Shown in pieces: positions 8,991 through 17,085 of a stretch of DNA of 64,000 nt. Numbering within the stretch: position 1 is the first letter of the stretch; each line of letters opens with the position of its first letter. Origin of the DNA: an uncultured bacterium (GTDB lineage Bacteria; Pseudomonadota; Alphaproteobacteria; Sphingomonadales; Sphingomonadaceae); assembly GCA_942636505.2 (NCBI GenBank), contig CALOGB020000221.1, forward strand, positions 470,125 through 534,124, read 5' to 3'. A model generated the notes under the pieces. It was not told the origin of the DNA, ran no database searches, and worked only from the letters and a program-made list of their open reading frames with translations. Position numbers and translations under genes: made by a program.

Positions 8991-9046
8991 TTGTTCTCCC
9001 GCGAAGGCGGGAGCCCAGGCTGGGTTCCCGCCTTCGCGGGGAAACA
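8991..9046. repeat. Palindromic repeat, family C
   Basis: This short element has the form GTTCTCCCGCGAAGGCGGGA, a GCCCAGGCTGGGT core, then the complementary CCCGCCTTCGCGGGGAAAC. It is the commonest repeat form in the window. Confidence 0.85.
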
Positions 9047-9181
9047 CGGCCCGCTTGGTTCGCGCGCGGGACCTACCGGCTTGTTCCGGAGTTCACTCCG
9101 CGGCTAGGCACGCGACATGACAGGGCGCCTGCCCGTTCGCCGGTATATGCCGGACCGAGTTCGGCCTGACGGAGAGACTGT

Positions 9182-10693
9182 GTGAGCGACCTTCCACCCG
9201 ACGCCGATACCAGCGCCCACCCACGCGCGCCCTTAAGCCCAAAGCCCGACCGCCCTCGCGGCAAGCCAGGCCAGCGCGACCTGACCACCGGTCACATCGG
9301 CCGCACGCTGCTCGCCTTCGCACTCCCGACGCTCGGCTCGAACATCCTCCAGTCGCTCAACGGCTCGATCAACGCGATCTGGGTTGGCCGATACCTCGGC
9401 GAAGGCGCACTCGCCGCGACGTCGAACGCCAACATTATCATGTTCCTCACCTTCGGCGCGGTGTTCGGGTTCGGCATGGCGGCGACCATCCTGGTCGGCC
9501 AGAGCTTCGGCCGCCACGATCTCGAAGGCGCACGCCGCGCGTTCGGGTCCGCCGTCGGGCTGGTCCTCGGTGGGGCGATCGTGATCGCCGCGCTCGGCTG
9601 GGTGTTCGCGCCCGAAATCCTCCACCTGCTCGCCACCCCAGGCGACGCGATGCCGCTCGCGCTCGCCTATCTGCGCGTGATCTTCCTCGGGCTGCCCGCG
9701 TCGATGATGATGGTGCTGCTGATGATGGGCCTGCGCGGCACCGGCGATTCGATGACGCCGCTCTGGTTCATGCTGCTCAGCGCGATTCTCGATAGCGGGC
9801 TGAACCCGCTGCTGATCGCCGGTATCGGACCGTTCCCGCAGATGGGGATCGCCGGCTCGGCGATGGCGACGCTGATCGCGAGCCATGTCTCGCTGCTCGG
9901 GCTGATCGTCTATATCTACAAGCGCGACCTGCCGCTGCGGCTACGCGGCAACGAACTCCGCTACCTCGTCCCCGAGCGCGTACTGACCGGCACGATCGTC
10001 CGGAAAGGCCTGCCGATGGGCGCGCAGATGCTCGTCATGTCGACCGCCGGCCTCGCGATGGTCGGGCTGGTCAACCGGCTCGGCGTCGATACCGCGGCGG
10101 CCTACGCCGTGTCGCAACAGCTCTGGACCTATATCCAGATGCCCGCGCTCGCGATCGGCGCAGCGGTCAGTTCGATGGCGGCGCAGAATATAGGCGCGGG
10201 GCGATGGGACCGCGTCGGCGACATCACGAAGTACGGCCTGCTCTTCAACGTCGCGCTGACCGGCGCGATGGTCGGCGTGGTGCTCCTGTTCGATCGCCCG
10301 GTGATGACGCTGTTCATCGGCAGCGACAGCCCCGCGCTGCCGATCGCGCGCCACATCCAGCTGATCGCGAGCTGGAACTTCATCCTGTTCGGCATGACGA
10401 TGGTGCTGTTCTCGACGGTGCGTGCGAACGGTGCAGTGATCGCGCCGCTGATCGCGCTGATCGTCGCGCTGTATCCGGTGCGGATCGGCTTCGCGCTGCT
10501 GGCGAAACCATGGCTCGGCGCGGACGCGCTGTGGTGGAGCTTTCCGCTAGGGTCGCTCGCAACGCTGGCGATCGCAGTCGGGTATTACCGCTATGGGAAT
10601 TGGAGAAAGGGCGCGCTGGTCGTCCCCGACGACAGCGAGGAACAGGCGCACGGGATGAGCGAGCCGGGCGGGCGGTTGCAACCTACGGGGTGA
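9182..10693 (+). CDS. MATE family efflux transporter
   Basis: The 503-residue polytopic inner-membrane protein has about 12 hydrophobic segments and two homologous halves, starting at LLAFALPTLGSNILQSLNGS and GLPMGAQMLVMSTAGLAMVG. MATE proteins export cationic drugs and metabolites in exchange for Na+ or H+. The predicted start is GTG at 9182, six bases after GGAGA. A charged, Pro-rich 30-residue cytoplasmic leader precedes the first helix, and a polar tail follows the last. It has no regulator beside it and the substrate cannot be deduced. Repeats flank it on both sides. Confidence 0.92.
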   Translation: MSDLPPDADTSAHPRAPLSPKPDRPRGKPGQRDLTTGHIGRTLLAFALPTLGSNILQSLNGSINAIWVGRYLGEGALAATSNANIIMFLTFGAVFGFGMAATILVGQSFGRHDLEGARRAFGSAVGLVLGGAIVIAALGWVFAPEILHLLATPGDAMPLALAYLRVIFLGLPASMMMVLLMMGLRGTGDSMTPLWFMLLSAILDSGLNPLLIAGIGPFPQMGIAGSAMATLIASHVSLLGLIVYIYKRDLPLRLRGNELRYLVPERVLTGTIVRKGLPMGAQMLVMSTAGLAMVGLVNRLGVDTAAAYAVSQQLWTYIQMPALAIGAAVSSMAAQNIGAGRWDRVGDITKYGLLFNVALTGAMVGVVLLFDRPVMTLFIGSDSPALPIARHIQLIASWNFILFGMTMVLFSTVRANGAVIAPLIALIVALYPVRIGFALLAKPWLGADALWWSFPLGSLATLAIAVGYYRYGNWRKGALVVPDDSEEQAHGMSEPGGRLQPTG

Positions 10694-10703
10694 GGCGAAA
10701 CGC

Positions 10704-10816
10704 GCTCCCCTCCCTGAAAGGGAGGGGCTGGGGGTGGGTAGGCTGGCTCGTGTCTCCACGGTTCGGATATGCGGAAGCCGACCCACCCCCGACCCCTCCC
10801 TTCCAGAGAGGAGAGA
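10704..10816. repeat. Palindromic repeat, family A, complete copy
   Basis: The hairpin CCCCTCCCTGAAAGGGAGGGG and a GGGGGTGGGTAGG arm are followed by a spacer containing CACGGTTCGGATATGCGGAA. The complementary CCCACCCCCGACCCCTCCCTT arm closes it. It lies between convergent genes and could act as a bidirectional terminator, which is inference. Confidence 0.85.
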
Positions 10817-10820
10817 AGGT

Positions 10821-11585
10821 TTACCGCAACCGCTTCACAAACGAACGCCCACCTTCGCGGCGCTCGTGCTGGAAGTTCGGGATCGTCTCGATCAGGTCCG
10901 ACAATCTGTTGAACCCGTAATTGCGTGCATCGAAGCTCGACCGGTTCCCCGCGAGCTGGCCGAGTTCGGCGACGCTGGCATACCCCTTCTCGTCGCGCTT
11001 CACCGCATTATACGCGTCGATCAGCAGCTTTATCACCTGCTCGTCGATCGGTTGCGCAGTCTTCGGCCGAGCGACCGGCGCTGGCGTAGCGGGCTTTTCG
11101 CCAGCCACCGGAGCAGGCGCCGGCGCGGGCATCGCCTGCGACGTCTCGTTCAGCGCGCCCACGTCGATGAAGCGCGTGCAGGCCTGGCGAAACCCTTCCG
11201 GCGTGCGGCTCGTGCCGAAGCCGTACACCGGGATGCCATCCTGCCGGATACGCGTGGCAAGCGGCATGAAATCGCTGTCTGAAGACATGATCCCGAAGCC
11301 GTCGATGCGCCCGCGGAACAGCAGGTCCATCGCGTCGATCGTCATCTTCATGTCGGTCGCGTTCTTGCCTTTGGTCAGGTCGAACTGCTGCTGCGGCTCG
11401 ATGCCGTGCTTGATCGACATGTCGCTCCACGCCTTCAGCGCGGGCTTCGACCAGTTGCCATAGACTCGCCGGACGTTGACCGTGCCGAGCTCGGCAAGGA
11501 CGGTCAGCACCGGGTCGAGGGTCGCCGCGGACGCATTGTCCGCGTCGATCAGGAGGGCGACGTTGCGCGTTGTGGTATCGATCAT
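10821..11585 (-). CDS. NYN-domain / OST-HTH (LOTUS) protein, putative RNA-binding nuclease
   Basis: The 254-residue protein starts with an NYN (PIN-like) domain: NVALLIDADNASA has the catalytic-type Asp residues, and DSDFMPLATRIRQDGIPVYGFG supplies the later acidic motif. A Pro/Ala-rich linker (about 155-180) leads to a C-terminal OST-HTH/LOTUS module (AELGQLAGNRSSFDARNYGF, then LSDLIETIPNFQ). NYN proteins are Mg-dependent RNases, and LOTUS domains bind RNA, including G-quadruplexes. The family is LabA/DUF88-like; the target RNA is unknown. The start at 11585 is chosen because the NYN motif begins five residues later. It lies 10 bp downstream of the DoxX gene and is probably co-transcribed with it. 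Confidence 0.85.
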   Translation of the reverse strand: MIDTTTRNVALLIDADNASAATLDPVLTVLAELGTVNVRRVYGNWSKPALKAWSDMSIKHGIEPQQQFDLTKGKNATDMKMTIDAMDLLFRGRIDGFGIMSSDSDFMPLATRIRQDGIPVYGFGTSRTPEGFRQACTRFIDVGALNETSQAMPAPAPAPVAGEKPATPAPVARPKTAQPIDEQVIKLLIDAYNAVKRDEKGYASVAELGQLAGNRSSFDARNYGFNRLSDLIETIPNFQHERREGGRSFVKRLR

Positions 11586-11595
11586 GCGCGCGAGG

Positions 11596-11976
11596 TTAGC
11601 CGCGCCCACGCCCCGCGTCCACGCTCCAGGCGCCACCACCGGCTGCGGCGAGGTACAGGAACACGAAGCAGTAGAGCACCGCCGCCTCGCCGCCATTGGC
11701 GATCGGGAAGGGGCCCTTCGGCATGTGCGCCATGAAATACGCGACCGCGGACATGCCCGACAGCACGAACGCGACCGGTCGCGTGAACAGGCCGACGATC
11801 AACAGCCCGCCGCCGACGACTTCGAGCGCGCCGGCGACCGTCAGCAACGGGTTCATCGGCATCGGGAAGGGGGGCAGGCCGAAGAATTTCGAGATGCCGT
11901 GGCTGAAGAACACCAGCGCTACGACGATGCGCATGACGCTGAGCAGGCGGGCGGACCAGGTGGCGGGTATCGGCAT
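11596..11976 (-). CDS. DoxX family membrane protein
   Basis: The 126-residue protein has four hydrophobic segments typical of DoxX (RIVVALVFFSHGISKFFG; LLTVAGALEVVGGGLLIVGL; VAFVLSGMSAVAYFMAH; AAVLYCFVFLYLAAAGGG). GAG at 10 bases before the ATG at 11976 supports the start. DoxX proteins are small inner-membrane proteins linked to thiol or quinone redox stress; the precise reaction is not established. It shares a strand and a 10-bp gap with the NYN gene. Confidence 0.88.
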   Translation of the reverse strand: MPIPATWSARLLSVMRIVVALVFFSHGISKFFGLPPFPMPMNPLLTVAGALEVVGGGLLIVGLFTRPVAFVLSGMSAVAYFMAHMPKGPFPIANGGEAAVLYCFVFLYLAAAGGGAWSVDAGRGRG

Positions 11977-12072
11977 GGGGAATCCTCGAATGTCGTTGCG
12001 TGGGTGAAACGTCACACGGGGGCGGGCCGAGGTCAATTCGCGTAGATCGAAACGCATCGCTCACTGGGAACC

Positions 12073-12205
12073 TACGATCCTCCCCCGCTAGGGGGAGGTG
12101 GCACAGAAGGTGACGGAGGGGGAGGACACGGAACAGAGGTTTCACCTTTCCTCCCCCTCCGTCTGGCAAGCGCCAGCCACCTCCCCCTGGCGGGGGAGGA
12201 TCGTA
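12073..12205. repeat. Long palindromic repeat (TACGATCCTCCCCC ends)
   Basis: The outer ends TACGATCCTCCCCCGCTAGG and CCTGGCGGGGGAGGATCGTA pair. The inner GGGGGAGGTGGC pairs with GCCACCTCCCCC, and GACGGAGGGGGAGGA with TCCTCCCCCTCCGTC. The result is a nested 133-bp inverted repeat between the DoxX gene and greB. Confidence 0.85.
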
Positions 12206-12207
12206 AA

Positions 12208-12684
12208 TTACGGATACTCGATCGACGTTACCTCATATTCGCGCTCGCCTGCTGGCAGGTCCACGCGCCGCACGTCGCCGATCGCAGCGCCGCGCAAGGC
12301 GCGTGCGAATGGCGAGTTCCAGCCGATCCGCCCATTGCTCGCGTCGGTCTCGTCGTCGCCGACCAAGGTCAGGATCCGCTCGACGTCATCCTCGTCCGCG
12401 ACCGTCACGCACGCGCCGAACCAGACGCGCGAGCGGTCTTCCTGCGCGGCAGGGTCGACGACCTTGGCCACCTTCATCCGCTTCGACAACCAGCCGAGAC
12501 GGCGATCGATCTCGCGCAGGCGCTTGCGGCCGTAGATATAGTCGCCGTTCTCGGACCGGTCGCCGTTGCCTGCCGCCCACGAGATGACCTCGACCAGGGC
12601 GGGGCGTTCGGTCGACAGGAGTTGCTCGTATTCGGTGCGAAGTACGGCGTAGCCGGAGGGGGTTATGTAGTTCGGGCGATCCAT
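12208..12684 (-). CDS. greB: Transcription elongation factor GreA/GreB family
   Basis: The 158-residue product begins MDRPNYITPSGYAVLRTEYE. It has the N-terminal coiled coil with the acidic tip motif (NGDRSENGDYIYGRKRLREI) that enters the RNA polymerase secondary channel, and a C-terminal FKBP-like domain (VTVADEDDVERILTLVGDDE). Gre factors stimulate cleavage of backtracked transcripts. YIYGRKRLREIDRRL is GreB-like rather than GreA-like. The start at 12684 avoids a non-conserved five-residue extension. Confidence 0.92.
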   Translation of the reverse strand: MDRPNYITPSGYAVLRTEYEQLLSTERPALVEVISWAAGNGDRSENGDYIYGRKRLREIDRRLGWLSKRMKVAKVVDPAAQEDRSRVWFGACVTVADEDDVERILTLVGDDETDASNGRIGWNSPFARALRGAAIGDVRRVDLPAGEREYEVTSIEYP

Positions 12685-12699
12685 GCGGTGCCCTACCAT

Positions 12700-12752
12700 G
12701 TTCTCCCGCGAAGGCGGGAGCCCAGACTGGGCTCCCGCCTTCGCGGGAGAAC
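12700..12752. repeat. Palindromic repeat, family C
   Basis: A near-perfect inverted repeat: GTTCTCCCGCGAAGGCGGGA, then GCCCAGACTGGGC, then TCCCGCCTTCGCGGGAGAAC. It lies between greB and the transglycosylase gene. Confidence 0.9.
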
Positions 12753-12774
12753 AATCTTATGAGGCAGCGAGACC

Positions 12775-14760
12775 TCAACCCGGCCGGTTCTTCCCCAGAT
12801 ACCACGACAGACGCGCCGCCCCCCGGCTCTTCGCCCGCGCGGGGTTCAGCAAATCGTACACCACCGCATTTTCCAGCACGCGCTGCACATAGTTGCGCGT
12901 CTCCTGGTACGGGATCGCCTCGACCCAATCGACCATGTCCACAGCCCCCGTCCGCGGATCGCCGTTCGCGCGGAGCCATTTGTTCACGTTGCCGCCGCCC
13001 GCGTTATACGCCGCCACCGCCAGCGGATAACTGCCGTAATTGGCGTAGACCCGCTGGAAATAGCTCGAGCCCAGCATGATTGACATGTTCGGATCGGTCG
13101 TCAGCGCCGCCTGGTTGTACGCCAGCCCGATCTTCCCCGACTGCTCGCGCGCGGTCGCCGGCATCAGCTGCATCAGCCCACGCGCGCCGGCGTGGCTCAC
13201 CGCAGCCCGATCGAACTGGCTCTCCTGCCGCGAGATCGCATGGATGATCGTCCAGTTATCCTCATACCCGGCAGGCACCGCCACCATCGGGAAGCCGACC
13301 GCGGAATAATCGCTGAGCCCGTTCGCCAGCGCACTGCGCCCGACCATCACGCCCAGGTCAGGCCGGTTGATGCTCTTCGACAATTCGGCGGCGAGCAAAT
13401 GATCGGTATCGGTCGTCGCATCCGCCGCGATCTGGCGGACGAACGCGGTCTGGTCTTGCCAATCGCCGATCTGCCCAAGGAACTTGACCGCGCGCACCGT
13501 CTCGCGCCGATCGAACGCCGCGCGCGTCGCCGGATCGATCGCCACGGAAGCAACCGACGGCGGCGCGACCAGAGCCCGACCGGTGCGCTCGTTCGCCAGC
13601 TGCCCGTAATATTGATCGCGGTACCCCGCCGCCTGGCCGTAGAACGCCGCCGCCTGAGGCGCCAACCCGGCCGCCTCCGCCGCACGCCCCGCCCAATAAT
13701 ACCCCTTCGACCGCACCTGCGGCGAACGCGACCCCTTTGCATACCGGTCGAACAGCGTCATCGCATCCGCCGGTCGGCCGAGCTGCTTCATCGCCACCCG
13801 TCCGCCGAGCCAGGCGAGGTTGGTATATTCGTCGCGCTCGGCATAGGATTTCGCCGCGATGTCCGCGCCATACGGATACGCGTCGTCGATCTGCCGCGCG
13901 ATGTCGTAGGCGACCTGATATTGCCCGTCGTTCGCCGCGCCATTGGCGTTGGTGACGAGCACCTCGTACCATTCGGCAGCATTCCCCGGCCGCGTCACCA
14001 ACGATCGAGGCCGCGCCAGCCACGCCCGCGCCGAAGGACTGGCGCCAGAATTGCGCAACCACTGCGCCCGGTCCGCCACATAGCCCGCGTCGTTCGCATA
14101 CGAGGTCTGCGTCGAGGCCGAGATATCCGACGCGTTCGGCGCATTCGTCCGGAACGCCAGCCGCGCCTCGAAGATCGGCCGCCGCGCCGCGCTCGTCCAG
14201 ACCAATTGCCGCTGCGCCGCGCCGGTCTGGCCCGCCCACAACAGTGCATCCATCCGCGCATCCTGATCGTCCGGGGTCAACGCACCCGGAAAGCCCGACA
14301 CGACCATCGCCTCGTCGGTCGGCGTCAGGCCGGCGCTCCGCCACGCCGTCCGCACCGCTGCATAAGCCTGATCGCGCGCGCCGGTCGCCTGCAAAGCCCG
14401 CGCATAGGCGACACCGCCCGACGCGGACTGCGGCGGGTAACGACGGAAGAACGCGACGACGCTCGTAGGCGATCCGGTCGCCGCCTTGCGCTCCGCCGCA
14501 CGCCGGTTGGCCGTTTCGTTAGGCCAGCCCGGATGCGCCATCAGGAAGCCCGCATAGCTGTCGAACGGCAGCGCGTCGGTCTGCTGCAACGCCCGCCACT
14601 GCGCGATCGTGGAGGCGATCGCGCCGTCCGTTGCCATCGGCTGCGCATTGGGGCCCATATTGGCCAACTGCGTGCTGTAGCGATCCAGCGTCTGCTGCCC
14701 GCCTCCCGACGCGGCGACCGTCCCCGCCACGACTGCAAGGAGAAGGCTCGTTTTAAACAT
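12775..14760 (-). CDS. Soluble lytic murein transglycosylase (Slt-like)
   Basis: The 661-residue protein has a signal peptide (MFKTSLLLAVVAGTVAASGG), a long alpha-helical superhelical domain with SEL/TPR-like repeats, and a C-terminal transglycosylase domain. The catalytic Glu lies in AISRQESQFDRAAVSHAGAR, followed by GLMQLMPATAR and VAAYNAGGGNVNKWL. It should cleave peptidoglycan glycan strands in the periplasm, leaving 1,6-anhydro ends. The start at 14760 gives a clean signal peptide; an upstream ATG at 14772 exists. It is divergent from dapA across about 100 bp, which must hold both promoters. A long ORF on the opposite strand is a composition shadow. Confidence 0.93.
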   Translation of the reverse strand: MFKTSLLLAVVAGTVAASGGGQQTLDRYSTQLANMGPNAQPMATDGAIASTIAQWRALQQTDALPFDSYAGFLMAHPGWPNETANRRAAERKAATGSPTSVVAFFRRYPPQSASGGVAYARALQATGARDQAYAAVRTAWRSAGLTPTDEAMVVSGFPGALTPDDQDARMDALLWAGQTGAAQRQLVWTSAARRPIFEARLAFRTNAPNASDISASTQTSYANDAGYVADRAQWLRNSGASPSARAWLARPRSLVTRPGNAAEWYEVLVTNANGAANDGQYQVAYDIARQIDDAYPYGADIAAKSYAERDEYTNLAWLGGRVAMKQLGRPADAMTLFDRYAKGSRSPQVRSKGYYWAGRAAEAAGLAPQAAAFYGQAAGYRDQYYGQLANERTGRALVAPPSVASVAIDPATRAAFDRRETVRAVKFLGQIGDWQDQTAFVRQIAADATTDTDHLLAAELSKSINRPDLGVMVGRSALANGLSDYSAVGFPMVAVPAGYEDNWTIIHAISRQESQFDRAAVSHAGARGLMQLMPATAREQSGKIGLAYNQAALTTDPNMSIMLGSSYFQRVYANYGSYPLAVAAYNAGGGNVNKWLRANGDPRTGAVDMVDWVEAIPYQETRNYVQRVLENAVVYDLLNPARAKSRGAARLSWYLGKNRPG

Positions 14761-14862
14761 CGATGCTACCATGTGGACAGCATACGCCCCGAACCCGTAT
14801 CTGTCCTGAACGAAATCCGGATTTTGCAAGACATCCGGCGCAACAGGACCGCAGGCCACCGC

Positions 14863-15747
14863 ATGTTTTCAGGATCTATTCCGGCGCTCGTCACGCCGTT
14901 CGCCGCCGATGGCAGCTTCGACGAGACCGCCTATCGCGACTTCATCGAATGGCAGATCGTCGAGGGCTCGTCGGGGCTGGTCGCATGCGGAACCACGGGT
15001 GAGGCGGCCACCCTGTCGTATGACGAGCATTTCCACGTCGTCCGCGTCTGCGTAGACCAGGCGAAGGGCCGCGTGCCCGTCATCGCCGGTGCAGGCTCGA
15101 ACGACACGCGCGTTGCCTCGGCAAACCTGCGCGCCGCGAAGGAAGCCGGCGCCGACGCCGCGCTGATGGTCCCGCCCTATTACAACCGGCCGGGGCAGGA
15201 GGGGATATTCCGCCACTTCGAGGCACTCGCGACGTCGACCCCGCTGCCGATCATTCTCTACAACGTCCCCGCACGCACGGTGACCGATATCCAGCCGGCG
15301 ACGCTGGCCCGGATCGTCGCAGCGTTCCCGGACGTGTTCGTCGGGGTGAAGGATGCCAGCGGCGTCCTCGCGCGCGTCTCGCAGCACCGCGCGTCGTGCG
15401 GCCCGGAATTCTGCCAGCTGTCGGGCAATGACGACATGGCGCTGGCGTTCAACGTCATGGGCGGCACAGGCTGCATTTCGGTAAGCGCCAACGTCGCGCC
15501 CAAGCTCTGCGCCGAGTTCCAGGCGGCGTGCCAGGCCGGCGATTTCGTCAAGGCGCTGGCCTATCAGGATCAGCTCTATCCGTTGCACGAGGCACTGTTC
15601 ACCGACGCGTCGCCGGGGCCGGTAAAATACGCAATGACCAAGGTGCGGGCGGGCTTCCCAGAGACGCTCCGCTTGCCGATGACGCCCGCTGGCGAGGCAT
15701 CGCGCGCAGCCGTCGATGTCGCTTTGGAACACGCACGCCTCATCTGA
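14863..15747 (+). CDS. dapA: 4-hydroxy-tetrahydrodipicolinate synthase
   Basis: The 294-residue protein condenses pyruvate and aspartate semialdehyde in the lysine/diaminopimelate pathway. The CGTTGE motif places Thr44 and Thr45 exactly as in E. coli DapA. The active-site Tyr lies in LYNVPARTVTD and the Schiff-base Lys in VGVKDASG. It begins MFSGSIPALVTPF at 14863, the usual DapA start. The open frame continues far upstream antisense to the transglycosylase gene, but that part is not coding. Cytoplasmic tetramer by family. Confidence 0.97.
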   Translation: MFSGSIPALVTPFAADGSFDETAYRDFIEWQIVEGSSGLVACGTTGEAATLSYDEHFHVVRVCVDQAKGRVPVIAGAGSNDTRVASANLRAAKEAGADAALMVPPYYNRPGQEGIFRHFEALATSTPLPIILYNVPARTVTDIQPATLARIVAAFPDVFVGVKDASGVLARVSQHRASCGPEFCQLSGNDDMALAFNVMGGTGCISVSANVAPKLCAEFQAACQAGDFVKALAYQDQLYPLHEALFTDASPGPVKYAMTKVRAGFPETLRLPMTPAGEASRAAVDVALEHARLI

Positions 15748-15764
15748 CCCGGGCACGACGGTCA

Positions 15765-15873
15765 CCCTTCCCTGAAAGGGAGGGGCAGGGGGTGGGTCGG
15801 CCAGCTTGGGTCACCACCGTTCGAATATGCGGAACCCGACCCACCCCCAACCCCTCCCTTCCAGGGAGGGGCG
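15765..15873. repeat. Palindromic repeat, family A, complete copy
   Basis: It opens with CCCTTCCCTGAAAGGGAGGGG and a GGGGGTGGGTCGG arm. The spacer includes CCGTTCGAATATGCGGAA, very close to the spacer of the copy at 10704. It closes with the C-rich arm and CCCTTCCAGGGAGGGG. Located between dapA and smpB. Confidence 0.85.
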
Positions 15874-15945
15874 AAGAATGACGACATCTAATAACGACCA
15901 CCACCGCTTCCCCTAAGCCCTCCGACCTCCTACATCGCGCGTCCC

Positions 15946-16428
15946 ATGGCACGTCCCAAACCCCCGACCTTCGAGAAGACCAAGATCGTCGCCGAGAACC
16001 GGCGCGCGCGGTACGATTATTACATCGAGCAGGTGTTCGAGGCGGGCATCGCACTCACCGGCACCGAGGTGAAGGCGCTGCGTGGCGGCGAGGGCTCGAT
16101 CGCCGAGGCTTATGCCGAGGTGAAGGGCAAGAACGTCGTCCTGGTGAACTCGAACATTCCCGAATTCAGCCACGGCAACCGCTTCAACCACGAGCCCAAG
16201 CGCCCGCGCAAACTGCTGCTCCACGAGCGCGAGATCAACAAGATGTTCGGTGCGGTCGCACGCCAGGGCATGACGCTCGTGCCACTGATGATCTACTTCA
16301 ATTCGAAGGGTCGCGCGAAGATCGAACTGGCGCTCGCCAAGGGCAAGCAGAACCACGACAAGCGCGATTCGGTAAAGGAACAGGACTGGAAGCGCGAGCA
16401 GGGCCGGATCATGCGGGATCGCGGATAG
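15946..16428 (+). CDS. smpB: SsrA-binding protein SmpB
   Basis: The 160-residue protein is the tmRNA partner needed for trans-translation on stalled ribosomes. Diagnostic segments are ENRRARYDYYIEQVFEAGIA, LTGTEVKALRGGEGSIAEAY and the basic C-terminal tail (LALAKGKQNHDKRDSVKEQD) that inserts into the ribosome decoding centre. The length matches the family. The DUF2062 gene begins four bases after its stop, so the two are probably co-transcribed. No tmRNA gene is visible in this window. Confidence 0.97.
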   Translation: MARPKPPTFEKTKIVAENRRARYDYYIEQVFEAGIALTGTEVKALRGGEGSIAEAYAEVKGKNVVLVNSNIPEFSHGNRFNHEPKRPRKLLLHEREINKMFGAVARQGMTLVPLMIYFNSKGRAKIELALAKGKQNHDKRDSVKEQDWKREQGRIMRDRG

Positions 16429-16431
16429 CCT

Positions 16432-16992
16432 GTGTCGAAGGCGCCGGGCAGTATCTTCGGGCGCCTCGCGGCGTGGTCGCATCGCAACTTGCCGACCCGC
16501 GAATCGATGGAGCGGAACCGACTTCTCCGTCCGGTCGCGCACCGCGTTCTCGCGCCCGAGCTCTGGCGCTTCACCCGCCGCTCGGTCCCGCGCGGTGTTG
16601 CGCTCGGTATGGTCGCCGGCATCCTGATCCCGGTCGCGCAAACGCCCGTGGCCGCGATCTTCGCGCTGCCGTTCCGCGCCAACGTCCCGACCGCTGCGCT
16701 GACCACTTTCATCACCAATCCGCTCACCACCCCGCCGCTCTGGATCGCGGCCTATTGGATCGGCTCGTCGCTGTTGCGGCTGGACGAACACGTCCCCGGC
16801 CAGCCGGTTGCCGATGCCGCGGCGCGGACCGAATGGATACCGTGGCTGATGCAGGCGGGCCCCGCCACCGCGCTCGGGCTGCTGGTCATCACGATCGTCT
16901 GCTCGATCGGCGGCTATGCGCTCAGTGCGCTCGGCTGGCGATTGTGGATCGCGCGCAAGTGGCGCAATCGCCATGACAATCGCGGATCGTAA
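16432..16992 (+). CDS. DUF2062 domain membrane protein
   Basis: The 186-residue protein starts with GTG at 16432, four bases after the smpB stop. It has the DUF2062 pattern: a basic N-terminus (RFTRRSVPRGVALGMVAGIL), hydrophobic segments at about 55-80 and 140-165, and the signature NPLTTPPLWIAAYWIGS. DUF2062 proteins are inner-membrane proteins of unknown function, often next to smpB in alphaproteobacteria. Confidence 0.88.
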   Translation: MSKAPGSIFGRLAAWSHRNLPTRESMERNRLLRPVAHRVLAPELWRFTRRSVPRGVALGMVAGILIPVAQTPVAAIFALPFRANVPTAALTTFITNPLTTPPLWIAAYWIGSSLLRLDEHVPGQPVADAAARTEWIPWLMQAGPATALGLLVITIVCSIGGYALSALGWRLWIARKWRNRHDNRGS

Positions 16993-17085
16993 CAATCGTC
17001 ACTAATATTGACCTACCCGAATTGACGGACCGTCCTATCGGCGTAGAACACACCGCATCCTGAAGATCTTTCTCCGAGGTTCTTG

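Noticed and set aside
8707..9046. Insertion-sequence remnants between valS and the MATE gene
   Set aside because: The inverted repeats are short self-palindromes with no transposase coding between them, matching the dispersed repeat families.
13192..14862. A long open frame upstream of and continuous with dapA on the plus strand
   Set aside because: It is antisense to the transglycosylase gene, Arg/Pro/His-rich, and lacks any family similarity; only the part from 14863 is DapA.
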